The position numbers and the translations under genes are program-made. This document shows, piece by piece, positions 1-7,481 of a DNA stretch of 26,561 bases. Location of the stretch: positions 1 to 26,561 of the IMG/VR virus record IMGVR_UViG_3300041955_001073; one strand, 5' to 3'. A model generated the notes under the pieces. It saw only the letters and a list, made by a program, of their open reading frames with translations. It was not told where the DNA came from and did not search any database. The stretch's first letter is position 1. Every line of letters starts with the position of its first letter. The stretch is from a virus.

Positions 1-345
1 TGGCCGGAGGGCAGGGCAAAGCGCCGGAGGGCGTCAACCGCTGGCCGGCCCCGATCGGCGAACCGCCTGGGCGAACCGCTGGCCGGAGGGCAGGGCAAAG
101 CGCCGGAGGGCGTCAACCGCTGGCCGGCCCGATCGGCGAACCGCCTGGGCGTCAACCGCTGGCCGGAGGGCAGGGCAAAGCGCCGGAGGGCGTCAACCGC
201 TGGCCGGCCCCGATCGGCAAACCGCCTGGGCGTCAACCGCTGGCCGGAGGGCGAACCGCTGGCCGGCCCGATCGGCAAAGCGCCTGGGCGAACCGCTGGC
301 CGGCCCCGATCGGCGAACCGCCTGGGCGTCAACCGCAAAGCGCAA
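1..345. repeat. GC-rich mosaic tandem repeat, 79/80-bp period
   Basis: A tandem array built from short modules such as CTGGCCGGAGGGC, CCCGATCGGC, GAACCGCCTGGGC and GTCAACCG. Copies of the unit beginning TGGCCGGAGGGCAGG start at 1, 80 and 160, a period of 79/80 bp. After about 240 the modules continue in a shuffled order up to the A-rich break near 345. The array starts at or before the left edge. Long open frames here are a by-product of stop-free GC-rich repeats. Such arrays are frequent between genes in some planctomycetes; the function is unknown. Confidence 0.9.
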
Positions 346-395
346 ACAAAAGGGCCGGCATAACCGGCCCGACCAGCCCGACGCTTACATTCGGC

Positions 396-713
396 CTAGC
401 TGATGTAGCCGACAAATTCATAGAGGCCGGATTCCATCCGATACCAGGAAAGATGTGCATATCCGACAGCAACGTCATAGGCGTTGACAATCCTCAAAGT
501 CGCCCAGCCCTCGTTCCCGTTGAAATCGGGAAGATCGGTACGATCGAAGGAAAGGTCGTAATCCTGCAACACGTTATCAAACGTATTGACCGCACAGCCC
601 TTGCTCTGGTAGTAAACGCGCCCGGTGGACTTGCCCGCAAATTCGTTGCGGAGGGGATGATTCCGATGAATCCGCACAGACGTATCAAGCCGCTCTTGCG
701 TTGCAACCGTCAT
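396..713 (-). CDS. hypothetical protein, 105 aa
   Basis: I do not recognise a family. The frame opens at 788, but I place the start at 713 (MTVATQERL): that ATG has an AAGGGAG ribosome site 7-8 bases upstream, while the 25 residues before it are Ser/Thr-rich and look like leader DNA. The protein has mixed composition with many aromatic residues and several YxxxxG segments towards the C-terminus, which suggests a small beta-rich soluble protein; no signal peptide or membrane segment. It lies alone between two GC-repeat arrays and its base composition is less GC-extreme than its surroundings, as expected for real coding sequence. A TTGACA box on the minus strand at 816-811 is a possible -35, but no convincing -10 follows. 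It could be host rather than phage. Confidence 0.6.
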   Translation of the reverse strand: MTVATQERLDTSVRIHRNHPLRNEFAGKSTGRVYYQSKGCAVNTFDNVLQDYDLSFDRTDLPDFNGNEGWATLRIVNAYDVAVGYAHLSWYRMESGLYEFVGYIS

Positions 714-888
714 TGTCGTTGCTCCCTTGCTTGTGGTGTTGCTCCCCGATACTGAAGCATACGCTCCTTTTGTTATGATAGCAAGCAAGCAAGTAGAATG
801 ACCGGGAATGTGTCAATTTGTGATAGGAACATAAGCAGCTTGCGGGTTATGCGGCGCGCCGTAATTGCGCCGTAATATAGTGGAATAG

Positions 889-1421
889 CGCCGGCCCGAT
901 CGGCAACCGCCTGGGCGTCAACCGTTGGCCGGCCCGATCGGCAAAGCGCCGGAGGGCGAACCGCTGGCCGGAGGGCAGGGCAAGCGCCGGCCCCGATCGG
1001 CGAACCGCCTGGGCGTCAACCGCTGGCCGGCCCGATCGGCAAAGCGCCGGAGGGCGAACCGCTGGCCGGAGGGCAAGGCAAGCGCCGGCCCCGATCGGCG
1101 AACCGCCTGGGCGTCAACCGCTGGCCGGCCCGATCGGCAAAGCGCCGGAGGGCGAACCGCTGGCCGGAGGGCAAGGCAAGCGCCGGCCCGATCGGCGAAC
1201 CGCCTGGGCGTCAACCGCTGGCCGGAGGGCGAACCGCTGGCCGGCCCGATCGGCAAACCGCCTGGGAGTCAACCGCTGGCCGGAGGGCGAACCGTTGGCC
1301 GGCCCGATCGGCAACCGCCTGGGCGTCAACCGCTGGCCGGCCCGATGGGCAAAGCGCCGGAGGGCGAACCGCTGGCCGGAGGGCAGGGCAAGCGCCGGCC
1401 CCGATCGGCGAACCGCCTGGG
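889..1421. repeat. GC-rich mosaic tandem repeat, 98-bp period
   Basis: Second array of the same modules as 1-345 in a different arrangement. The unit starting TGGCCGGCCCGATCGGCAAAG begins at 926, 1024 and 1122, an exact 98-bp period. From about 1220 shorter partial units with shuffled modules follow. Overlapping open frames occur on both strands (for example 925-1500 plus and 918-1256 minus), but they encode only Gly/Pro/Ala/Arg low-complexity strings and I do not treat them as genes. Confidence 0.9.
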
Positions 1422-1465
1422 CTATCCCTGCCCTATCCCTGCCCTATCCCTGCCCTATCCGTACC
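1422..1465. repeat. 11-bp tandem repeat CTATCCCTGCC
   Basis: Three perfect copies of CTATCCCTGCC at 1422-1432, 1433-1443 and 1444-1454, then a degenerate fourth at 1455-1465. It abuts the end of the 98-bp array and ends the GC-rich block. An 11-bp unit is not a codon multiple, which fits non-coding DNA. Confidence 0.9.
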
Positions 1466-2443
1466 CTACCCGCAAACCTTCTAGCATCATTGCATCATAA
1501 CCCCCTATGTCCTATCATCTTAGAGCAATGATTCCAAGCAACTGGCGGGTTATGCGCGCGATATGTAGACAAGCTGATAGAACATAAGTAGCTTGCTGGT
1601 AAATAGTTACGTCAACCGATTCTGCATTTTCTCACGCGCGGTTAGAGGGTACGGTTAGCGTTTTGCGCTTCAGCCTACATAATCGTTAGGCACGGCATAA
1701 GCGTTGTGACCCTTGCAACCCGAGCAGCCTCGACCCCGCACCGCCGGCACGATCGGTACTTCCGGCAGAGGCCAGAAGGTGTGCATAAGCCTTGCAGACG
1801 GCACGAAGAAACGCAAGCCTAGTCGAGATAATGGGTTATGTTAACCCGGCGCTTGCTTCCTGGGCAGGGCAACCCGGCGGAGCAAGCGCCCCTGGGGCGT
1901 CAATTCGACCCGATCGGGCCATACTTGCGCCTCCTTGAACCGACATCGAAGCAGGCGCAAGTAGTTGGATTGTAATGGCTTACGTGTTTATCCGGTTCCG
2001 ATTGTACCGATTATGACGCGAAAGGGTGGTGGAGGGTCGGTCAATTAGGGAAAACCGACACAACCGGCAAATCCGGCGCGCGCTGGTGCTCTTTCGACAG
2101 GCATGTCCCCAAAACCTGGGGGTCTGCCGCGTCAGGGGTAAACGGAAGGTCGGCCAACGGCGGCACCGTTGGTTGGTGCTGGAAACCAGGGTCCGCCGCG
2201 TCAAGAGTAAACAGGCAAGGCGGCCACGGCGGCTGCGTACTTCAGCGTGAGTCGAAGTGCCATCGGAGCCCAAGCCAACGGGCTTCCGAGGCCCTGGATC
2301 GAGCCGGCCGCCAGGGTCATGCCGTCCAAAAGAAGGGAAAACACCCTCTGGTCAACCACCGTTTACACGCAGGCTGCCTCTACTACCGCAGAGCATGGGA
2401 GATAGGTCTGAAAGAGAGCCTCCTGCGAGTGGCACAACACCGC
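1466..2443. other. gene-free stretch with inverted and direct repeats
   Basis: I see no supportable gene in these roughly 980 bases; the frames present are short, Arg/Pro-rich and lack ribosome sites. It does contain structure. TACTTGCGCCT at 1922-1932 is mirrored by AGGCGCAAGTA at 1953-1963. GCGCTTGCT at 1849-1857 is mirrored by AGCAAGCGC at 1881-1889. An imperfect direct repeat pairs 2121-2143 with 2190-2212 (69-bp offset, 20 of 23 bases). A 26-base segment at 1575-1600 nearly repeats 821-847. It could be a decayed gene or a cis-acting region. Confidence 0.6.
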
Positions 2444-2743
2444 CGGGTGTCGATTATCGACACCCGGGTGTCGATTTTGCGGCAGCACAACGCCGCTATA
2501 ACACCTTGAAAATCAAGCACTTAACTGAGGTCGGGTGTCGATGGTGTCGATGGTGCCGATTTTCTCTAATATATCTCCTATAAGAGAATTCAAGGCAGCG
2601 CGAATTTAACACATATAGAAAGGAAGAAGGGAAAATCGGCACCATCGACACCCGAGGGCCTATTTTCCGAGGTCAACCTGTTGCCAGGGCTGGACTTACG
2701 TTGGTCTCAAAATCGACACCCGAGCCCTGAAAATCGACACCCG
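2444..2743. repeat. iteron-like cluster of TCGACACCCG sites
   Basis: Seven exact copies of TCGACACCCG lie within 300 bp: plus-strand at 2457-2466, 2645-2654, 2713-2722 and 2734-2743, minus-strand at 2444-2453, 2465-2474 and 2532-2541. Two form an 18-bp perfect palindrome at 2457-2474. In addition 2544-2564 is a perfect 21-bp inverted repeat of 2631-2651. The 66-bp spacer between these arms is AT-rich (about 2565-2630), unlike the surroundings. The combination resembles an iteron-bearing replication origin or a multi-site operator. No replication initiator gene is visible beside it, so the role is inference. Confidence 0.75.
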
Positions 2744-2805
2744 ACCGCTCTGGCCTGGAAACGGGTCGAAACTAGAGGAGGGGTGCGATGTGAGCCCGTG
2801 ACTTA

Positions 2806-2985
2806 GAACCCGCCAGCGGCTTAGCAGCAGGGTCCGTTTAGCGGCTGAGCGAGAACCGGCCAGCGGCTTAGCAGCAGGGTCCGTTTAGCGGCTGGGCGAG
2901 AACCCGCCAGCGGCTTGGCAGCAGGGTCCGTTTACCGACTGGGCTCAGAACCCGCCAGCGGCTTGGCAGCAGGGTCCGTTTAGCA
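2806..2985. repeat. 47/48-bp tandem repeat
   Basis: Near-identical units start at 2806, 2853, 2900 and 2948. Each carries GCCAGCGGCTTAGCAGCAGG followed by GTCCGTTTAG or a close variant. Two inverted partial copies (AGCCGCTGGCGGGTC) follow at 3045-3059 and 3069-3083, the last overlapping the stop codon of the minus-strand gene at 3082. The inverted flanking copies make the region able to fold. Function unknown; it is too short and spacer-less for a CRISPR array. Confidence 0.85.
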
Positions 2986-3081
2986 GGCCGCGATTCGCCA
3001 GCGTCGTCGCTGCCAGCATCGAGATGGTGCATACACCGATCATAAGCCGCTGGCGGGTCCTGATTCAAAGCCGCTGGCGGG

Positions 3082-3501
3082 TCAGTCGTACCGCCTGTTC
3101 TCGGGCTTCGCTTTGTGGCGCTCGAAGTCCCTGAGTGTCGCTGCCTCATAGGCTTCCGGGCTCGACGTGGCAGGCAGCTTCCCTTCGTATTCCGGTGGCA
3201 GGTCGCGGTACATTTCAAACAAGTCGTCTGCCTCTCCCATTCCTGCCTTTGCCGCCAGGTCGGCTAAAGCCCTGGGGTCAGACAGTCCGAGAGCAAGATA
3301 CTGCTCGCCGGAGTTGAACTGGACAAGGACCCGTCCTTTGCGAATCCAGAAGTCCTGGGGCACAAGTCCGAGCTTTCGCAGATTTTCGAGGGAAACTTGC
3401 GGGTCGCCTGTTTCCTCGGCGAGGCCGGCAGGATGCTCCGGCTGGTAGGTCGGCACGTCTGACCGGAAGAGGGCCAGCATGTCAGAAACTACTGAAGTCA
3501 T
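3082..3501 (-). CDS. hypothetical protein, 139 aa
   Basis: I do not recognise the family. The start at 3501 (MTSVV) is supported by AGGGGGA six bases upstream of the ATG. The protein is soluble, with no signal or membrane segment; a helical acidic middle (ADLAAKAGMGEADDLFEMYR) is followed by a charged C-terminus ending KPENRRYD. It is divergently transcribed from the recombinase gene at 3581; the 79-bp gap holds a good plus-strand promoter whose -35 touches this gene's start codon, so the two may repress each other. Its stop codon sits in a copy of the repeat family that fills 2806-3083, suggesting a cassette-like insertion beside a repeat. Confidence 0.7.
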   Translation of the reverse strand: MTSVVSDMLALFRSDVPTYQPEHPAGLAEETGDPQVSLENLRKLGLVPQDFWIRKGRVLVQFNSGEQYLALGLSDPRALADLAAKAGMGEADDLFEMYRDLPPEYEGKLPATSSPEAYEAATLRDFERHKAKPENRRYD

Positions 3502-3530
3502 TTGACTTCCCCCTAAAGACAGTGTATGCT
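3502..3530 (+). promoter_or_regulatory. sigma70-like promoter before recombinase-like gene
   Basis: TTGACT (3502-3507), 17-bp spacer, TATGCT (3525-3530). It points at the gene starting at 3581. The -35 directly abuts the start codon of the divergent gene at 3501 and the spacer contains that gene's ribosome site. Confidence 0.6.
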
Positions 3531-3580
3531 TGGAGTGTTCTTTCGACTAAAGCATTGGACAGAAAGCGAGCGTTGTCAAG

Positions 3581-4294
3581 ATGCAGACCTACGTTTCCTA
3601 CCACTTTCAACGCCTGGACCGTGCCGCCGTTACCAAGTTTGTTGAATATAACGAGGGCAAGCTCCTGGGGGAATACGTCGATCGGGCCAAGAAGTGGCCC
3701 CATTTGGTAGAAGCCATCGCCAAGTGCCAGGAGACCGGCGCAGCCCTGATTATCGCCGAAGTCGGCCGATTTGCTCACAACGCCAAGTTCCTCAGTCTGC
3801 TGATGGAATCCGGCGTGGATTTCGTCTGCCTGGATTTTGAGAAGTGCAATCGCTACACGATCGCTATTCTGGTGGCCACCGCGGAAGAGGAGGCTGCGAA
3901 GACCAGTCAGCGTTTGCGGAAAGGTATGGCCGCCGCCAAGGCGAAGGGTATGAAGCTCGGGTCGGCTCGGCCTGGCCATTGGGAAGGGCGTGAGCATCGT
4001 CGGGGCACCAAGCAGGCGATCGCCGCCTCGGCGAAGATGCGTCGGATTCGCGCCCGCCAGGCGTATGAGTTTCTTCTGCCCGACCTGAAGCGGCTGCGGC
4101 TGGAAGGCAAGACGATGGACGAGATCGCCGGGTGGTTGAACAGTCACGGGCACCTGACGACGACGGGCGGCCCGTTCAACCAGGTCTCCGTGCATCGGCT
4201 GTTGAAGCGATACCTCGGCGATGATTTTCTTGGCAAGACCAAGGACCGTGGTGGCAATCCTCAGATCATCAAGGCGATGGAGAGAACGACGTGA
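3581..4294 (+). CDS. diverged serine recombinase (resolvase-like), probably catalytically altered
   Basis: The protein (237 aa) aligns over most of its length with the intact small serine recombinase at 6678: it shares the LMES/LMET helix, the AEEEA segment, the helix ending [13 protein letters not shown], the WEGREHxRGxKQA linker and a C-terminal HTH (MDEIAGWLNSHGHLTTTGGP). The N-terminus, however, is shortened and altered. The family motif YxRVSxxRQ reads TYVSYHFQ (Ser6 kept, the preceding Arg lost), and the catalytic DRLARN reads GRFAHN, so Asp and the second Arg are replaced by Gly62 and His66. Strand exchange is therefore doubtful. DNA binding through the C-terminal half is still likely, so it may be a regulator or a decaying copy. 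The next gene overlaps its stop by GTGA. Start ATG has only a weak GAGCG-type ribosome site. Confidence 0.8.
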   Translation: MQTYVSYHFQRLDRAAVTKFVEYNEGKLLGEYVDRAKKWPHLVEAIAKCQETGAALIIAEVGRFAHNAKFLSLLMESGVDFVCLDFEKCNRYTIAILVATAEEEAAKTSQRLRKGMAAAKAKGMKLGSARPGHWEGREHRRGTKQAIAASAKMRRIRARQAYEFLLPDLKRLRLEGKTMDEIAGWLNSHGHLTTTGGPFNQVSVHRLLKRYLGDDFLGKTKDRGGNPQIIKAMERTT

Positions 4295-4716
4295 CGATGC
4301 CAGTGCGAAAGGCGGCCAAGCAGGCAGCGCCCATCTTCCCACCCTTGGCGGAGTTCAAGTTTGAGGCCGGCCCCTACGTCGTGCCAAAGGTAAAGATCGG
4401 CTCCACGGTCCACGATGAGCGGTTTGGCGACGTGGTGGTGGAAGGCTTCACCGAGGCACCGATTGTCTGGCCTGGTTTCCGCTGCAAGCGCATGGGCCGG
4501 CACGTTGGCCTCATGCCGATCTTGTTCGACGGTCTGGTACGGGCCGTTGTGGAGGAGAATGAGATCGTTGTGGCCCACTACTGGCGTGTTGCGCGGAATA
4601 CGATCAGCTTGTGGAAGCGGGCGCTGGCCGGCTGCGAGGGCAGCAATGCCGTTTACATGGCGCTGGCCTTGAAGCGGGCGGAGCCGGCCTTTCGCAAGAA
4701 GTTCGGGTACAAATGA
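4291..4716 (+). CDS. small HTH-like protein, 141 aa
   Basis: The GTG start overlaps the stop of the recombinase-like gene (GTGA); an ATG two codons in (4297) is an alternative. Upstream GGAGAG supports translation here. The N-terminus is basic and Ala-rich. The middle carries GFRCKRMGRHVGLMPILFDG. Residues about 88-112 (VVAHYWRVARNTISLWKRAL) read like a helix-turn-helix, with the xxxSLWKRAL pattern of a recognition helix. The tail is basic. I infer a DNA-binding partner or regulator translated with the recombinase-like protein. Its end overlaps an ATG (ATGA, 4713-4716) that would start the next gene, which appears to be broken. Confidence 0.7.
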   Translation: MTMPVRKAAKQAAPIFPPLAEFKFEAGPYVVPKVKIGSTVHDERFGDVVVEGFTEAPIVWPGFRCKRMGRHVGLMPILFDGLVRAVVEENEIVVAHYWRVARNTISLWKRALAGCEGSNAVYMALALKRAEPAFRKKFGYK

Positions 4717-4859
4717 GCCAATAACGGTTTTTTGACATCCCGTGCGAAGGCCGGCCCGATCTCCAGGTCGAGGGCCTGAAAGTCGCCAATTCGGTCGGTG
4801 TTTATCACACGCTGGCAGTTATTCTTACTGAGTCAGGGGCGTGTGTCGCTGTACTGCGG

Positions 4860-5144
4860 ATGGAATACGGCAAGTCCAGCGCCCAGTTTGCGGTGAAGAC
4901 TCCGAACCGCGATGCACTGAAGGACTGGCTCGTGGCGTTGGACGCGCCGTTTGACACACCGATCAAGCTGGTCCGCGACGTGGCCTACAATGCCACGCGG
5001 AACGGCTTAGACCCTGTGAAAGTTTGCCTGGACCTGCGTGAACGGGCGAAGGAGGTGTACGTCCAGATCGGCGTGGCCCAGCAGCGGGAGGCACAGTTGG
5101 GTTGGTCTTGTTCCTCGGGAAGGAACAAAGTGAAGACAAGGTGA
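4860..5144 (+). CDS. hypothetical protein, probably 5'-truncated by a stop codon
   Basis: The open frame from the ATG at 4860 gives 94 aa (helical; DALKDWLVALDAPFDTPI, ending in Lys/Arg). That start has no ribosome site. The same frame remains protein-like upstream (…DIPCEGRPDLQVEGLKVAN…, then YHTLAVILTESG) back to 4725, where a TAA at 4722-4724 interrupts it. Three codons earlier, in the same frame, an ATG at 4713 overlaps the previous stop as ATGA, exactly the coupling seen elsewhere in the window. The most economical reading is a 143-codon gene starting at 4713 with a nonsense codon at position 4, so this may be a pseudogene or may rely on reinitiation. No known family recognised. Confidence 0.5.
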   Translation: MEYGKSSAQFAVKTPNRDALKDWLVALDAPFDTPIKLVRDVAYNATRNGLDPVKVCLDLRERAKEVYVQIGVAQQREAQLGWSCSSGRNKVKTR

Positions 5145-5346
5145 CACTGGCCGAAGGGCCGCCGTCGTGATCCCGAGGACGGTGTGAAGCTCGTGTTGAC
5201 CCGGACCCGCCGGGCTCTTTGTAGGCCGATCCCTGGCTAGGTCAGCCGGAGGGCATTAGCCAGGGCTGTTGGCGGCCGGTGGTTGGCCGGCGAGGACTAT
5301 CCTAGTGCCCGATCAGTGCAAAGGCTGGCCGGTTGGCTGGCTAAAA

Positions 5347-5467
5347 GGCGTCCATAACGCCTGAAAGACCTGTTTCGGGCCTTGTTCAGGCCCTCACAAC
5401 CCTCAAATTCGGTCTTTCTGACCGAGAATTTTACGTCAGAGCCCGTGTTTTGAGGCTCTTCTGACGT
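5347..5467. other. run of four stem-loops in a gene-free spacer
   Basis: The spacer 5145-5557 holds no gene. It contains four consecutive hairpins: GGCGT/ACGCC (5347-5351, 5357-5361), GGGCC/GGCCC (5377-5381, 5389-5393), AATTCGGTC pairing with GACCGAGAATT around 5408-5430 with a 2-base bulge, and ACGTCAGAGCC pairing with GGCTCTTCTGACGT (5433-5443, 5454-5467; 3-base bulge). None is followed by a clear U-tract except weakly the third. The run could be a structured RNA or a recombination substrate. Confidence 0.6.
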
Positions 5468-5557
5468 TCTGCTCCACGTTTTTCTTCGGCTGTTGATGTG
5501 TCAGATGTCGGGACTGGTGTTTCGACGGGCATCGCGCGTCCACTATTTGGAGTCAGC

Positions 5558-5857
5558 ATGAGCGTGACCATCACTACCAAGCGTCTGTTCGATCACGTCG
5601 GCGATCACGTCGTCATCACCGACATTGACATCACTCAGCGGATCGTGCCGGCAACCGTCATGTTCGACGACATCCTGGCGGAGATCGAAGTGGACGCTGG
5701 GGCCTGGATGGTCAGTATCGTCTATGAGGGCTACGAGACTGACGGCATCTATGATGGACCGGAGGACGTGGAGGCCGCCAAGGTGCAGTTGGCCAAGGAA
5801 GTGGCCGATTTACTCGAAGCAGATGGCATCATCGTCACCGGGCGGCCGGCGGAGTAG
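5558..5857 (+). CDS. hypothetical acidic protein, 99 aa
   Basis: Start chosen at ATG 5558 (MSVTITT): it has GGAG five bases upstream. An upstream GTG at 5498 in frame would add 20 residues but lacks a ribosome site. The protein is acidic and beta-rich at the N-terminus (ITDIDITQRIVPATV), with an amphipathic C-terminal helix (EAAKVQLAKEVADLLEAD). No family recognised. Hairpin-rich DNA lies upstream and a spacer with a 24-bp-period direct repeat lies downstream, so it stands as an isolated cassette. Confidence 0.65.
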   Translation: MSVTITTKRLFDHVGDHVVITDIDITQRIVPATVMFDDILAEIEVDAGAWMVSIVYEGYETDGIYDGPEDVEAAKVQLAKEVADLLEADGIIVTGRPAE

Positions 5858-6087
5858 AAATGTGACAACGGGTTTGAAAAGGGCCGTGTCTTCGGTCTCC
5901 TTCAGGGCCGGGGTTCGTCTCCTTCGGAAACGCGCATATCCTGTATGTTTCCTTCCCTGTCTCGTTCAGAATCGCGGCCTATTTCCAGCCCGAAGTCGCG
6001 GCCATTTTCCAGCCCGCTCACAAAATGGCGCAGCACCGGCTCGACTGTGGGTGAAACGCCCTACTAGGACCCAGAAATGGGTCAGAA
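5858..6087. other. spacer with direct repeat
   Basis: No convincing gene is present. A 21-base segment beginning TCGCGGCC and ending CCAGCCCG occurs at 5972-5992 and again at 5996-6016, differing at one position. Several GGTCTCC/CGTCTCC and TTTCC stretches lie before it. Function unknown. Confidence 0.5.
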
Positions 6088-6366
6088 ATGAGACGAATGA
6101 GCCTTTCCAAGCTGAAAATGAGCCCGTTGGAGGCTGAAAAACGGTGGCAAGAGGCCGTAAAGTGCCTCACGGACACGTTGGCGCTCTATGTTTCGTCCTC
6201 CAACGATGCTTGGGAGTACCCCTGCCACACGCTTTGGGACGCGATGATTGTCTTGATGGAAGCCTATGATCGAGGCGTGACCATAACATTGTCACATGCC
6301 AACTGGATCACGGCGCACCGTGCAAACTTGGAGAGCTACCGTGAGCGACGAGTACGGGCTGCTTGA
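6088..6366 (+). CDS. hypothetical protein, 92 aa
   Basis: A mostly helical soluble protein with a Trp/Cys-containing middle ([20 protein letters not shown]) and a basic C-terminus. No family recognised. The start is uncertain: ATGs at 6088, 6100 and 6118 are in frame, none with a strong ribosome site; 6118 ([10 protein letters not shown]) would give the most natural helix start. Its last 26 bases overlap the next gene, which has its own good ribosome site. Confidence 0.55.
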   Translation: MRRMSLSKLKMSPLEAEKRWQEAVKCLTDTLALYVSSSNDAWEYPCHTLWDAMIVLMEAYDRGVTITLSHANWITAHRANLESYRERRVRAA

Positions 6367-6607
6367 GCCCTTTGACACCAAGGACCTGGCCGGCGCTGAC
6401 GCCGAGCTTGCCTTTGCCTTGGGTGTGGAGTGGGAACTGTTTCGGCAGAAGCTCCTCGCCGGGGAGCCCTTCACGGACGTGGTGCTATTGGAGAACATTG
6501 AGCGGATCACTCGCATGGTCGAGCGGCACGGCCGCTTTGTGGAGTGGCATCACTTTTGCAAGGACTGGGCGAAGATCATCGTCGGTGGTGAGAAAACTTC
6601 TTTCTAA
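6341..6607 (+). CDS. hypothetical protein, 88 aa
   Basis: The GTG start at 6341 has GGAGAG five bases upstream. An ATG 45 bases earlier lies deep in the preceding gene and has no such site. The protein is acidic and helical ([41 protein letters not shown]) and looks like a typical small phage or plasmid accessory protein, but I recognise no family. The promoter of the serine recombinase begins five bases after its stop codon. Confidence 0.6.
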   Translation: MSDEYGLLEPFDTKDLAGADAELAFALGVEWELFRQKLLAGEPFTDVVLLENIERITRMVERHGRFVEWHHFCKDWAKIIVGGEKTSF

Positions 6608-6611
6608 TCAC

Positions 6612-6639
6612 TTGACATTCACCGATTTTGTGATAGGCT
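6612..6639 (+). promoter_or_regulatory. promoter-like motif before serine recombinase
   Basis: TTGACATTC (6612-6620), four bases, ATTTTGT (6625-6631), then TAGGCT as possible -10 (6634-6639, 16-bp spacer); TATAAC at 6641 is an alternative. It shares TTGACATTC-N4-ATTTTGT with the sites at 8061 and 14480. Confidence 0.6.
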
Positions 6640-6677
6640 TTATAACGAAAGGGTTACTCACATCAGGAAAACCAACC

Positions 6678-7481
6678 ATGTCCGTGCTCCGCTATGTCCT
6701 CTACTACCGGGTTAGCACCAAGCGGCAGGGCAAATCCGGCCTTGGCCTTGAGGCTCAGCAGAGGGACGTGGAAGCCCTGGTTGCCGCGAAGGGCGGCGTG
6801 GTCATTGCTCAGTATACAGAGATCGAGACCGGCAAGAACCCGGATCGACCCGAGTTGGCGAAGGCCCTGGGCCACGCTCGGTTGGCGAAGGCGACTCTCA
6901 TAGTGGCGAAGCTCGACCGGCTCGCCCGCAATGTGGCGTTTGTCTCCACGTTGATGGAGACCATCAAGGCTGATGAAGGGTTTGATTTCACTTGCTGCGA
7001 TTGCCAGGGGGCGAATCGCTTCACGCTCCATATCCTGGCCTCGGTCGCTGAGGAAGAGGCCCGGCTGATCGCCGAGCGGACCAAGAAGGCCCTGGCCTCC
7101 GCCAAGGCCCGCGGCGTGAAGTTGGGTTCGGCTCGTGAGGGTTGCTGGATCAAGCGTGATGATACGCGGGTTTGGCGTCCGGGCGCGTGGGAGGGCCGCG
7201 AGCATCTGCGGGGCTTCAAGCAGGCCACGGAGCGGTCGGCGATTGTTCGCCGCCGGGATTGTGAAAGGAAGTATGCCTTTCTAATTGAGCAACTTCGGGA
7301 GCGACGGGCCGAAGGTATGACGCTGAAACAGATTGCCGACTGGCTCAATGAGAAAGGCCATTCAACATCCAAGGGGAAGCCTTGGACTGAGGCCCTGGTC
7401 TGCCGTTTGTTTCAGCGTTACGCCCCGGAGTGCTGTGGGCGTGTCCAGATTCAGAGGGGGTTGAATAGTGTTGTCGGCTGA
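6678..7481 (+). CDS. small serine recombinase (resolvase/invertase family)
   Basis: Site-specific DNA recombinase, 267 aa. The N-terminal resolvase domain (about residues 5-150) is intact: YYRVSTKRQ with catalytic Ser13, the SGLGLEAQQ loop, and DRLARN at 80-85 supplying Asp80, Arg81 and Arg84. The linker carries KLGSAR and [14 protein letters not shown], and a C-terminal HTH ([20 protein letters not shown], then GKPWTEALV) binds DNA. At this length it belongs with small resolvase/invertase-type enzymes, not the large integrases with zinc-ribbon and coiled-coil domains. Start at ATG 6678 with AGGAA nine bases upstream; the frame is open further upstream but is only shadow sequence. It overlaps the HNH chimera by 14 bp, so the two are co-translated. 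It carries a 12-residue insertion before AWEGRE absent from its relatives in the window. Confidence 0.92.
   Translation: MSVLRYVLYYRVSTKRQGKSGLGLEAQQRDVEALVAAKGGVVIAQYTEIETGKNPDRPELAKALGHARLAKATLIVAKLDRLARNVAFVSTLMETIKADEGFDFTCCDCQGANRFTLHILASVAEEEARLIAERTKKALASAKARGVKLGSAREGCWIKRDDTRVWRPGAWEGREHLRGFKQATERSAIVRRRDCERKYAFLIEQLRERRAEGMTLKQIADWLNEKGHSTSKGKPWTEALVCRLFQRYAPECCGRVQIQRGLNSVVG

Noticed and set aside
925-1500. Long Pro/Gly/Arg/Trp-rich open frame (191 aa) across the repeat array
   Set aside because: It is low-complexity output of a GC-rich tandem repeat, with equal-length frames on the other strand and no ribosome site.
1980-2583. Arg-rich frames on both strands (97, 74 and 108 aa)
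   Set aside because: Composition and overlap are shadow-like, with no ribosome site or domain; the region holds cis repeats instead.
889-2985. Repeat arrays as CRISPR
   Set aside because: Units are directly adjacent with no unique spacers of constant length, and no cas-like gene is present.
5145-6087. Hairpins as integron attC sites
   Set aside because: They lack the paired core sites and the consistent spacing expected of attC; no tyrosine integrase is present.
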